From the NCBI RefSeq assembly GCF_900105885.1, contig NZ_LT629780.1:2108001-2172000 (forward strand): a stretch of 64,000 bases of DNA. The letters run 5' to 3'. The position numbers were made by a program, and so were the translations under genes. Every line of letters begins with the position of its first letter. The first letter of the stretch is position 1. Positions 28,687-36,409 of this stretch are shown piece after piece. The DNA comes from Pseudomonas guangdongensis (GTDB taxonomy: Bacteria; Pseudomonadota; Gammaproteobacteria; Pseudomonadales; Pseudomonadaceae). The notes under the pieces were generated by a model. The model did not search any database and was not told the DNA's origin. It worked only from the letters and a program-made list of their open reading frames with translations.

Positions 28687-29358
28687 ATGCGCGACTACCC
28701 ATGGCTGCACGAGTACTGTCTGAACCGCTTCGGCTCGGCCGCGGCGCTGGAGGCACGCCTGCCGCAGGCGAGGTCGGCGGACGAGCTGCGCGCGATCCCC
28801 GACGACCGCTACCTGTCGCTGCTCAGCCTGCGGGTGTTCCGCGCCGGTCTCAAGCACAGCCTGGTGGATGCCAAGTGGCCTGCCTTCGAAGCGGCGTTCT
28901 TCGCCTTCGATCCGCACAAGGTGGTGCTGATGGGCGCCGAGCATCTGGAACGGCTGATGCAGGATGCGCGGCTGATCCGCCATCTGGCCAAGCTCAACAG
29001 CGTGCCGCGCAACGCCCAGTTGGTGCTCGACATCGCCCGCGAGCACGGCAGCTTCGGCGCTTGGCTGGCCGACTGGCCGGTCGATGACATCGTCGGCCTG
29101 TGGCGCCAGCTGGGCAAACGCGGCAGCCAGCTCGGCGGCCTATCGGCGCCGCGCTTCCTGCGCATGGCCGGTAAGGACACCTTTATCCCCACCGACGACG
29201 TGGTCGCCGCGCTCAGGGCCCAGGGCGTCGTCGACAGGGCGCCGACCAGCCAGCGCGACCTGGCCGCGGTACAGGCCGCCTTCAACGCCTGGCAGATCCA
29301 GAGCGGACGGCCGCTGTGCCAGCTGTCGGCGATGCTGGCCTTCACGGTCAACCACTGA
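28687..29358 (+). CDS. Tag-like (DNA-3-methyladenine glycosylase I family) protein, divergent
   Basis: 223 residues of the adenine glycosylase (Tag) helix-hairpin-helix superfamily. It shares the pattern FFAFDPHKVVLMGAEHLERLMQDARLIRHLAKLN with E. coli Tag. However, in the Tag segment LEGQQAGLSW, which carries the important Glu38, this protein reads LRVFRAGLKH, and the C-terminal zinc-binding His/Cys residues of Tag are not apparent. It may be a divergent glycosylase with another specificity or an inactive relative. It is 16 bases downstream of ttcA. Confidence 0.75.
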   Translation: MRDYPWLHEYCLNRFGSAAALEARLPQARSADELRAIPDDRYLSLLSLRVFRAGLKHSLVDAKWPAFEAAFFAFDPHKVVLMGAEHLERLMQDARLIRHLAKLNSVPRNAQLVLDIAREHGSFGAWLADWPVDDIVGLWRQLGKRGSQLGGLSAPRFLRMAGKDTFIPTDDVVAALRAQGVVDRAPTSQRDLAAVQAAFNAWQIQSGRPLCQLSAMLAFTVNH

Positions 29359-29490
29359 GTCGCCGAGCCGGGGCGCGCCTAGACGGTCCGGCGCAGGCGG
29401 CGAGTCACACTCCGGGCAATAAAATTTGCAAATGAGGTCGATAGACGGCATAGTCCCGCGTCATCAATTTTCAACGACACGGCTGTGCCC

Positions 29491-30069
29491 ATGCTCAAAC
29501 GCTTCGCACCCCTCGTGCCAATTACCCTGGCCCTTCTGCTGACCGCCTGTGCCACGACCCAGGCTCCGCAGCAGTCCTACGACTCGGCGCAGCACGCGCT
29601 GTCCTTCGAACGCGAGACCGCCGCGGTCGCCAAGGCCGAGGAGTCGGCCGCCGAGCAACAGCTGCTCGACGACAAGCCCTACGAGCTGCCGACCCTGAGC
29701 GCGATCCTCGAACGCGGTTTCGAACTGATCGGTACGCCCTATCGCTACGGCGGCTCCTCGACGCGCACCGGCTTCGATTGCAGTGGTTTCATCGGTTACC
29801 TGTTCCGCGAAGAGGCCGGCATTCAGCTGCCGCGCTCGACCCGCGAGATGATCAAGCTCGATGCGCCCAAGGTGGCGCGCCACGACCTGCAGCCGGGCGA
29901 CCTGATCTTCTTCGCCAACCGTGGTCGCGTCGACCATGCCGGCATCTATATCGGCGACGGCGAGTTCATTCACTCGGCCAGCAAGCGCAGCGGTGGCGTG
30001 CGGGTCGACAAGCTGTCCAGCCGCTACTGGAACAGCCGTTATCTGATGGCCAAGCGCGTGCTGGACTGA
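29491..30069 (+). CDS. NlpC/P60 endopeptidase lipoprotein 1
   Basis: 192-residue lipoprotein with lipobox LLTAC (Cys near residue 18), a spacer of about 50 charged residues, and an NlpC/P60 domain from about residue 70. The catalytic Cys97 is in FDCSGFIGY, and the His is in RVDHAGIYIGDG. Family members of the MepS/Spr type cut D-Ala-meso-diaminopimelate cross-links in peptidoglycan. I chose the ATG at 29491; a GTG six bases earlier is less likely. It ends before a strong terminator, and a paralogue follows. Confidence 0.92.
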   Translation: MLKRFAPLVPITLALLLTACATTQAPQQSYDSAQHALSFERETAAVAKAEESAAEQQLLDDKPYELPTLSAILERGFELIGTPYRYGGSSTRTGFDCSGFIGYLFREEAGIQLPRSTREMIKLDAPKVARHDLQPGDLIFFANRGRVDHAGIYIGDGEFIHSASKRSGGVRVDKLSSRYWNSRYLMAKRVLD

Positions 30070-30096
30070 TCGCCCGCCGCTTCCGAGCCCTTCTCG

Positions 30097-30127
30097 AAAA
30101 GCCCATCGGTCCCCCGATGGGCTTTTT
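30097..30127 (+). terminator. Strong terminator between the NlpC/P60 genes
   Basis: A 13-base-pair perfect stem (30097-30109 with 30114-30126), four-base loop and closing T run. It separates the two paralogues, so they are likely expressed independently. Confidence 0.9.
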
Positions 30128-30231
30128 GCATCATGGCCATCTATATTTGCCCCACCTTGCCTGGCCGGGCTTGCGGGCGCGTGCGACGCGCGGCACAGTG
30201 GCAGGCGTTTTTTCGCAGGGATTCGCTGCTC

Positions 30232-30750
30232 ATGTCCGTACCCGCCCGCCTTCTCGTCGTGACCCTCAGCCTGCTGCTCGGCGCCTGCGCGTCACGGGCG
30301 CCGGTCGCGCTACCGCCGGTCAGCCAGACCCTGCCGGCGTCCGGGGTCGCCGAGGATGTGCTGATCCGCGCCATCGGCCTGGTCGGCACCCCCTATCGCT
30401 GGGGCGGCAACACCCCGGACAGCGGTTTCGACTGCAGCGGGCTGATCGGCTACGTCTATCGGCATGCCGCCGGGCTGCAGCTGCCGCGCACCACCGGCGA
30501 GATGAGCGCGCTGCGCGTGCCGCAGGTGGCGCGTCAGCACCTGCGCTCCGGCGATCTGGTGTTCTTCGCCACGGCCGGCGGGCGCCGGGTCAGTCATGCC
30601 GGCATCTACGTCGGCGACGGCCGCTTCGTGCACGCGCCACGCACCGGCGGCACGGTGCGTCTGGACAGCCTGAGCAACAGCTACTGGCAGCGCCACTACC
30701 TCGACGCCCGCCGCGTGCTCGGCGACGGCCAGCTGGCCGGCAATCCCTGA
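30232..30750 (+). CDS. NlpC/P60 endopeptidase lipoprotein 2
   Basis: 172 residues, a shorter paralogue of the preceding gene. Lipobox LLLGAC (Cys near residue 19), a short spacer, then the NlpC/P60 domain with Cys68 in FDCSGLIGY and His in VSHAGIYVGDG. It lacks the longer charged spacer of its neighbour, so it may sit closer to the membrane. I chose the ATG at 30232, which begins the signal peptide; the longer frame from 30133 begins inside the terminator region. Predicted peptidoglycan cross-link hydrolase. Confidence 0.9.
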   Translation: MSVPARLLVVTLSLLLGACASRAPVALPPVSQTLPASGVAEDVLIRAIGLVGTPYRWGGNTPDSGFDCSGLIGYVYRHAAGLQLPRTTGEMSALRVPQVARQHLRSGDLVFFATAGGRRVSHAGIYVGDGRFVHAPRTGGTVRLDSLSNSYWQRHYLDARRVLGDGQLAGNP

Positions 30751-30851
30751 TACGGCGGCGCTCCCTGCCGCCCCTTCGCATTCCTGCCCGCTCGGCACTG
30801 CGCCCTGTCGTTGCCCTGCGCGACCGATGAGCCCTGCGTCGTTCGCAGGCC

Positions 30852-31343
30852 TCAGTCGCGCTTCCAGCTGACGTCGAGGTGGGTTTCGTTGTCGGTGTAG
30901 GTGTAATGCGCGGTGCCGTCGTAGGCCGCCTCCAGGGCGTGCGCGATGCGGTTGGCCAGGTGCGTGCCGGTGGTGCTGACCATCAGCCGTTCGCCCTCGT
31001 CGGCGATGTCGATCAGCCGCTCCAGGGCGTGTTCCTTGCTCTCCTGGGCCTCGGTGTGGCGGATCAGGTTGACGATTTCCGTGCGATGGGCCTGCAGGAA
31101 CGCCCCCGACAGGCTGAGGTTGCCCGCCGCGTTGTGCTCGGCGATGCGCCGGCAGGCCGGGCAGGTGACCGTTTCGCAGGGGCTGTCGGCCGGCGGCGCC
31201 TGCCAGGACCAGCGCCCGGTGCTGAAATAGGCGCCGCAGCCGCTGCAGTGCTGGTGGCCGGCGTGATGCTGGTGAGCCCGATCCCGGTCGTGGTGCTGTG
31301 GCTGGGTCAGCGCTGCCTTGTTGCCTCGTTGATGCTTGTCCAT
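30852..31343 (-). CDS. BCAM0308-family putative zinc protein
   Basis: 163 residues. The His-rich N-terminus leads to two Cys pairs (HCSGCGAYF and TCPACRR), likely a zinc ribbon, followed by a C-terminal alpha-beta domain. It matches what I recall of the BCAM0308 family, named for a gene in the Burkholderia low-oxygen-activated locus; function unknown. The ATG at 31343 has GGGAG eight bases upstream on the minus strand. It is divergent from a phosphoribosyltransferase gene with an ANR/FNR-like box between them. Confidence 0.75.
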   Translation of the reverse strand: MDKHQRGNKAALTQPQHHDRDRAHQHHAGHQHCSGCGAYFSTGRWSWQAPPADSPCETVTCPACRRIAEHNAAGNLSLSGAFLQAHRTEIVNLIRHTEAQESKEHALERLIDIADEGERLMVSTTGTHLANRIAHALEAAYDGTAHYTYTDNETHLDVSWKRD

Positions 31344-31440
31344 GACCGACTCCCGCTTGAAGGAATTCATCTGCCGAACGCAGTCCGTCTGCGCGGCTCG
31401 CATGTCCTTTCCAGTGTCGAAAAGCGAACCGGCGGACAGT

Positions 31441-31454
31441 TTGAGTATGGTCAA
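31441..31454. promoter_or_regulatory. Putative ANR/FNR-type box
   Basis: TTGAG-TATG-GTCAA is a 14-base palindrome differing from the ANR/FNR consensus TTGAT-N4-ATCAA only at the symmetrical inner positions. If activation from about -41.5 applies, the start of transcription for the leftward gene would be near 31406, about 63 bases before its ATG. The rightward gene is also within reach. Confidence 0.5.
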
Positions 31455-31592
31455 GGCCTGCACGGTTTCTTTAGGCGCTTTTGCTGTTTGCAGAGTGCTG
31501 CAGATCGCCAAGGGTGATCAGACGAGGCCGCCTTGCGAGCGTCGCCGGCCGGTATAGGCTGTCGTAACCAGGCCATGCCCGCAGGAGGTTCC

Positions 31593-32261
31593 ATGCAGCC
31601 CAAGACGCCGATGGCAGTGCCGATTCCCGACCGGATGGCGGCCGGGCGTGCCCTGGCCGGATTGTTGGAAGACTATCGTGGCAGCGACGCCATCGTTCTC
31701 GCCCTGCCGCGCGGCGGCGTGCCGGTGGCCTGGGAAATCGCCCGCGCCCTGGATTTGCCGCTGGATCTGCTGCCGGTGCGCAAGCTCGGCATGCCCGGCC
31801 ATGCCGAATATGCCCTGGGCGCCATCGCCGGCGGTGGCGTGCGGGTGCTCAACCCGCAGGCGCTGCACGGCGCGGCGCCCGATCCCGAGTATCTGGAGCA
31901 GGTCACCGCGCGCGAGCGCCGCGAGCTTGAGCGCCGCGAGCAGCTCTACCGCGGCGAGCGGCCGCCGCCATCGTTGCGTGGGCGTACGGTACTGCTGGTC
32001 GACGACGGCCTGGCTACCGGCGCGACCATGCGCGCGGCGGTGCAGGCGGTGCGCCGTCAGGCCCCGGCGCGCATCGTGCTGGCGGTGCCGGTGGCCTCCC
32101 GCGAGGCGCTGGCCGAGCTGCGTGCGCGGGTCGAGGAGATCGTCTGCCCGCTGGTGCCGGACTGGCTCTCGTCGATCGGCGAGTGGTATCTGGACTTCGC
32201 CCAGACCGAGGATGCCAGGGTGCTGGCGATCCTCGCCGAGGCCTGGGCGCGCCCGCTCTGA
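31593..32261 (+). CDS. Phosphoribosyltransferase family protein
   Basis: 222 residues of the type I phosphoribosyltransferase fold. The PRPP loop VLLVDDGLATGATMRAAV lies near residues 130-147 and the N-terminal PPi loop region is ALPRGGVPVAWEIA. The RGGVPVAWEIARAL and KLGMPGHAEYALGAI segments mark the subgroup often seen near stress and low-oxygen genes. The substrate base is unknown. AGGAGGTT lies three bases before the ATG spacer (31583-31590). It ends 16 bases from the converging UPF0126 gene. Confidence 0.87.
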   Translation: MQPKTPMAVPIPDRMAAGRALAGLLEDYRGSDAIVLALPRGGVPVAWEIARALDLPLDLLPVRKLGMPGHAEYALGAIAGGGVRVLNPQALHGAAPDPEYLEQVTARERRELERREQLYRGERPPPSLRGRTVLLVDDGLATGATMRAAVQAVRRQAPARIVLAVPVASREALAELRARVEEIVCPLVPDWLSSIGEWYLDFAQTEDARVLAILAEAWARPL

Positions 32262-32277
32262 GCCGGCGCCCCGGGAC

Positions 32278-32895
32278 TCACTCCCAGCGGCCGGGCTGGT
32301 AGGAGAACACCGGCAGCGACCACGACCAGCGGATCGCCGCCAGGCGCAGGGCCAGGCCGAAGCTGAAGGCGGCCAGCAGGTTGATATCGTGGTTGATCCC
32401 CAGTTTCTCCATCAGCAGGTAAAGCATCGCCACCAGCATCGACACGCTGGCGTACAGCTCGTGGCGCAGCACCACCGGCACGCGCTGGCAGAGGATGTCG
32501 CGCAGGATGCCGCCGAAGATGCCGGTGATCATGCCGGCCATGATCACCACCGGGGTCGAGTACTCCAGCTGCAGGGCGACGTTGCAGCCGATCACCGTGA
32601 AGGCGATCAGGCCCATGGCGTCGAGCACCAGGAACACCTTGTGCAGGTGGTGCATGAAGCGCGCCACCAGCATGGTGAACAGGCCGGCGCCGATGGTCAG
32701 GTAGATGTAGGGCGGGTGCTGGGTCCAGCCGACCGGGAAGTTGCCGAGCAGCAGGTCGCGCACGGTGCCGCCGCCCAGCGCGGTGATGAAGGCGATCAGC
32801 GCGACGCCGAACATGTCCATGTTGCGCCGCCCGGCGGCGAGCGCGCCGGACATGGCCTCGGCGGTGATGGCGATGATGTAGATGTAGGTGAGCAC
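32278..32895 (-). CDS. UPF0126/TRIC-family membrane protein, probable glycine transporter
   Basis: 205 residues with about seven membrane helices, arranged as two related halves with GGGTVRDLLLG in the first and GGILRDIL in the second, the UPF0126 signature. A tandem glycine riboswitch directly upstream indicates glycine-responsive expression, and from memory relatives have been linked to glycine uptake by mutant fitness data. I therefore infer glycine transport. I chose the GTG at 32895 (MLTYIYIIAITAEAMSG), with GAGGAG eight bases upstream; an ATG at 32958 would fall inside the riboswitch. Confidence 0.9.
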   Translation of the reverse strand: MLTYIYIIAITAEAMSGALAAGRRNMDMFGVALIAFITALGGGTVRDLLLGNFPVGWTQHPPYIYLTIGAGLFTMLVARFMHHLHKVFLVLDAMGLIAFTVIGCNVALQLEYSTPVVIMAGMITGIFGGILRDILCQRVPVVLRHELYASVSMLVAMLYLLMEKLGINHDINLLAAFSFGLALRLAAIRWSWSLPVFSYQPGRWE

Positions 32896-32923
32896 GGGAG
32901 GACTCCTCGAAGTCTGGGGTCGC

Positions 32924-33118
32924 CTCTCCCTCTGTCCTGTGTACCTGAGAGTTTTCACGGCCGTTCGGCCGCTTTGCCCCTTCGGTGGGTTGCTCGCGGC
33001 AACCTCTCTCCAGTTGGCGTCATGGGTGCTTCGCAGTTCAGGGGCCTGAGCGATTATGGGAGTTTGCGCCTTCGGCGGAGCGTTCGGGGTGGCCGCAACG
33101 CTCGCTCTCCTGCGAGCG
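32924..33118 (-). promoter_or_regulatory. Tandem glycine riboswitch
   Basis: On the minus strand two aptamers follow one another. The first (about 33117-33020) has GGAGAGCG, GCCGAAGGCGCAAA and a GCTCAGGC-type segment. The second (33013-32924) has CTGGAGAGAGG, CACCGAAGGGGCAAA, AACTCTCAGGTA and GGACAGAGGGAGAG. These are the conserved glycine aptamer elements. The gene start lies about 30 bases downstream. The first aptamer starts only about seven bases past the stop of the upstream phosphoribosyltransferase gene. Confidence 0.93.
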
Positions 33119-33124
33119 GGTGGA

Positions 33125-33721
33125 TTATACGGTGCGCGTCGCGGCTTTGCCGAGGTTCGCCGGCGCCGTCGGACGCAACAGTTCGATGCTCAGCTCGGCC
33201 TCGTAGGGCGGTACATGGCACTCGACCACATCCCCCGGCGCCACCTGCAGGTGCAGACCGACCACGTCGGCATGCACCGGCTGGCGACTGACGCGGCGGT
33301 TGACCAGCACCGCGGTGCGCAGCTCGGCGGCGCCCAGGCCGGCCAGCCAGGCGCAGGCGCGCAGCAGCGAATGGCCCTGGTAGAGCACGTCGTCGACCAG
33401 CAGCAGGCGGGTGCGCGGCAGGTCGAGGGCGGCCAGTTCGGGATTTTCGGTCAGCGCGGTGTGCGGGTGCAGCAGGCGCAGGTCGTCGGCGTAGCGCTGC
33501 AGGCGCAGCGGGTACAGCGGCCAGCGTGGCGCACCGCGGGCGACCAGGTGCTGGCGCAGGCGCTCGGCCAGCGGCATGCCGCGGCGCAGGATGCCGACCA
33601 TCGCCACGTCGCGGCGCTCGCCGAGCAGGGCGGCGATGCGCGCGGCCATGTCGGCCAGCACGGGTTCGAGCTGGGCGGCGTTGTAGAGGCGAAAGCGCTC
33701 GCCGGCGGGATGATCGGTCAT
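33125..33721 (-). CDS. Phosphoribosyltransferase family protein (PyrR/HPRT-like)
   Basis: 198 residues of the type I phosphoribosyltransferase fold. The PRPP-binding loop is LLLVDDVLYQGHSLLRA, with Gln where Thr or Ser-like residues are usual (VDDVLxTGxT), and GILRRGMPLAERL is the N-terminal loop. Overall layout resembles PyrR or hypoxanthine phosphoribosyltransferases, but specificity cannot be decided. It is unrelated in subgroup to the phosphoribosyltransferase at 31593. The glycine riboswitch follows immediately, so read-through into it is possible. Confidence 0.82.
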   Translation of the reverse strand: MTDHPAGERFRLYNAAQLEPVLADMAARIAALLGERRDVAMVGILRRGMPLAERLRQHLVARGAPRWPLYPLRLQRYADDLRLLHPHTALTENPELAALDLPRTRLLLVDDVLYQGHSLLRACAWLAGLGAAELRTAVLVNRRVSRQPVHADVVGLHLQVAPGDVVECHVPPYEAELSIELLRPTAPANLGKAATRTV

Positions 33722-33781
33722 GGCGGCCTCGCGGGGCAGGGGCGACTGTCTACAGCGTAGCCAGTCGCCGGCGCCGGGCCA

Positions 33782-34504
33782 TCAGTCGGAGAGGTAGTAC
33801 TCGACGGTCGAGACCACCCGCACGCGCTTGATGTGCGGGTTGTTGGTGTCGCGCGGCTCGATGCTGAACTGGCCCTGGGAGGCCTTGCGGATCTTGCCCA
33901 GGCTGCTCTGCGAGTCGGCGGCGAACTTCTCCGCCACCTCGCGAGCCTGGCGGGTGGCCTCCTCGATCATCTGCGGCTTGACCGCGTTGAGGCGGGTGAA
34001 CAGGTACTCGGGCGCGGCCTGGAAGTCGCCGCCGCCGAGGGCGATGCCCTGCTTGCCGAGTTCGCCCAGGTTGCCCATGGCCGCGCGCACCGGGTCGATC
34101 TGCGGCGAGTAGACGGTGACCGTCTGGGTGGCGGTGAAGCGGAAGGGCGCCTGGCCGGCGTCGCCGTAGCGCTGCGCCGACTTGTCGGTGATCTCCGGAG
34201 CCGAGACGCTGATTTCCGCCGGGTCGATGCCGTTCAGGGCGAGGAAGGCGCGCACCTTGCCGGTGCCGTCCTCGATCTGCGCGTAGAGGCCGGCCAGGTC
34301 GTTGTCGGCCACTGTGAACTGCACCGGCCAGATGACGATGTCGGCCGGGTACTCGTGTTCCGAGAGGCCCTTGACCGTGACGCTGCGCTCGAAGGCCTTG
34401 ACCTGCACGGCGGCGCTGCCCAGCTGGTAGCCGAGGCCGGCGAGGCCGAAGAACAGTGCGGCGCCGAGCACCAGGGCGCCGGAGCGGTTGATGAGTGGGT
34501 TCAT
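33782..34504 (-). CDS. SIMPL-domain (DUF541) periplasmic or membrane-anchored protein
   Basis: 240 residues with one N-terminal membrane segment (about 8-30, ALVLGAALFFGLAGLGYQLG) and a SIMPL domain: FERSVTVKGLSEHEYPADIVIWP opens it and EATRQAREVAEKFAADSQSSLGKI is the conserved helix. SIMPL proteins of the BP26/YggE type are linked to oxidative stress resistance but lack a defined activity. The start is the ATG at 34504; one eight codons upstream is possible. It lies about 105 bases after the stop of the L,D-transpeptidase gene on the same strand. Confidence 0.9.
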   Translation of the reverse strand: MNPLINRSGALVLGAALFFGLAGLGYQLGSAAVQVKAFERSVTVKGLSEHEYPADIVIWPVQFTVADNDLAGLYAQIEDGTGKVRAFLALNGIDPAEISVSAPEITDKSAQRYGDAGQAPFRFTATQTVTVYSPQIDPVRAAMGNLGELGKQGIALGGGDFQAAPEYLFTRLNAVKPQMIEEATRQAREVAEKFAADSQSSLGKIRKASQGQFSIEPRDTNNPHIKRVRVVSTVEYYLSD

Positions 34505-34609
34505 GTCTGCTGGCAGGCGGGCGGCCAAGGACGGCGCACCGCGCCCGCGTCCTCCCTGGTGGCGGTGGGTGTATGGATCGGACCGCGCGGCGCGGCGAAG
34601 GTTGCCGGC

Positions 34610-36220
34610 TCAGTGTGCCCCGGCGCGCTCCAGGGCCGCCAGCAGCGGGGCGTCGAGACGGTACAGGTCGGGGCGGTACAGCGCGCCCTCGGCATCGGTG
34701 GCGACGGTCCAGTAGGCCATCAGGATCGGCAGCGGGCGCGGCAGGTCGACGTTGCGCGTCTCGCCGCTGGCGAACCAGGCGTCGATGCGCGCGCGCCGCG
34801 CCGGGGTGGCGCCGTCGAGCAGCAGGTCCATCAGGCGTAGCGCGCCCTCGACCCGCACGCAGCCGGAGCTGAACACCCTGGGCAGCTTGTCGAACAGGTA
34901 CTGGCTGGGGGTGTCGTGCAGGTAGACGGCGAACGGGTTGGGGAAGCGGATCGCCACCCGGCCGAGGGCGTTGTGGCGGCCGGGGTCCTGGCGCAGCAGC
35001 ACGGCGCCGGGGTTGTTCCAGTCGATGCCCTGCGGGTCCAGTTCGTTGCCGGCGTAGTCGAGCACCCGCAGGTGGTTGCGCTGCAGGTAGCCGAGATCGC
35101 GGCGGATCTCCGGCAGCTTGTCCTGCTTGAGGATGGTCGGCGGCACCGTCCAGGTCGGATTGAGGGTCAGGTGGCTGATTCGCGACTTGAGCTGCGGCGT
35201 CGGCCGCTCGGCGCGGCCGACCTGGGTGCGCGACTGCCACTGGAGGGCGTCGTCGCGGTAGTAGCTCAGCTCGGCGCCGGCGATGTCGACCAGCAGCAGG
35301 TTCGGCTCCAGCTCACCGGCCAGCCAGCGCCAGCGTTCGAGGTTGACCCGCAGCTGGTCGCGGCGGGTCTGCGCCGGCACGTTCAGCTCGGCCAGGGTGG
35401 CCGGTCCGAGCACCCCGTCGGCCTGCACGTGGTGGCGCTGCTGGAAGCGGCGCAGCGCGGCGACCAGCGCCGCGCCGTAGTGCTCGTCGGCGGCCGCGGC
35501 CTCGGCTGCGGACAGGTAGCCCTCGGCGGCCAGCCGCTGCGCCAGTGCCGGCACCCGCGGGTCGCGCCGTTCGGGGCGCAGCAGCGCGCCGGCCGGCAGG
35601 CTCGTCCAGCTCGGCAGCGGCTGGCGGCGTTGCGCGGCGTAGACGCGGCGCAGCTCGCGGTATTGCGCCGCCGCCGGGCGCGCCTGCTCGAAGGTTGCCG
35701 GCAGGTCGTCGAGTCCGCGCAGGGCGACATCCGGGGCGAGCACCGAGGCGACCGGCGGCGGGGTGCTCTGGGCGTGCCACAGGGCTTCGCGCGCCTGCGC
35801 AGCGAGACGGCCGTGGCGCAGGTGCTGCAGGGCGAGCAGGTAGGCGTGGCTGGCCAGCGCCTCGCGGCAGGTCGGGGCGAGGTCGTCGGGCCGCGCCAGC
35901 GCCTGGCGGTGGTAGTGACCGGGGTCGAGGCCGTCGTCGGCCAGGGCGTCGAGCTGCTGGCGCAGCGCGGCCAGGCGCGTGGCGTCCCACAGCGGCGCGA
36001 AGTGCTGCATCTGGTAGAGCGCCTGCAACGCCGCGCGCATTGCGGCATCGGGCTCCTGTGCCGCGCAGCCCAGGCGCGGCTGCTGGAGCAGGCGCTGCAG
36101 GGCGTTCTCGGCGGTCGTCGGCGTTTCCGCCAGCGCGTTCGGCAACGGCCCGGCCAACAGCAGAATGGCCAACCAGCGTGTACATTTTCTAGACAAGCGT
36201 GCGACTCCAGTCCGTGGCAT
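34610..36220 (-). CDS. YcbB/LdtD-type L,D-transpeptidase
   Basis: 536 residues. A signal peptide (about 10-30) is followed by an N-terminal scaffold domain, a peptidoglycan-binding domain around ALVAALRRFQQRHHVQADGVLGPATLAELN, and a YkuD catalytic domain. The active-site Cys454 is in FSSGCVRVEGALRL, preceded by the substrate-capping segment YLHDTPSQYLF. Enzymes of this class make 3-3 cross-links in peptidoglycan. I chose the ATG at 36220, which starts the signal peptide; the open frame extends 30 codons upstream. It is divergent from a second transpeptidase-fold gene. Confidence 0.93.
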   Translation of the reverse strand: MPRTGVARLSRKCTRWLAILLLAGPLPNALAETPTTAENALQRLLQQPRLGCAAQEPDAAMRAALQALYQMQHFAPLWDATRLAALRQQLDALADDGLDPGHYHRQALARPDDLAPTCREALASHAYLLALQHLRHGRLAAQAREALWHAQSTPPPVASVLAPDVALRGLDDLPATFEQARPAAAQYRELRRVYAAQRRQPLPSWTSLPAGALLRPERRDPRVPALAQRLAAEGYLSAAEAAAADEHYGAALVAALRRFQQRHHVQADGVLGPATLAELNVPAQTRRDQLRVNLERWRWLAGELEPNLLLVDIAGAELSYYRDDALQWQSRTQVGRAERPTPQLKSRISHLTLNPTWTVPPTILKQDKLPEIRRDLGYLQRNHLRVLDYAGNELDPQGIDWNNPGAVLLRQDPGRHNALGRVAIRFPNPFAVYLHDTPSQYLFDKLPRVFSSGCVRVEGALRLMDLLLDGATPARRARIDAWFASGETRNVDLPRPLPILMAYWTVATDAEGALYRPDLYRLDAPLLAALERAGAH

Positions 36221-36409
36221 GGCTGTTAGAATGCCCGATCTTTGCGGGACCGGCATGCGCTTTGCGATGCGCCTGTCGGCCTCCCGCAGCGTCCGGGAAG
36301 ACATTTCCACGACAGGGCGTCACCGGCAGGCAGTCCGCCGACTGGGGCATGCGCGCAGCGACGCGTCAGGCGCCGCGGGGCTGCCATACCCACAGAGGAC
36401 ACCTTTTTC

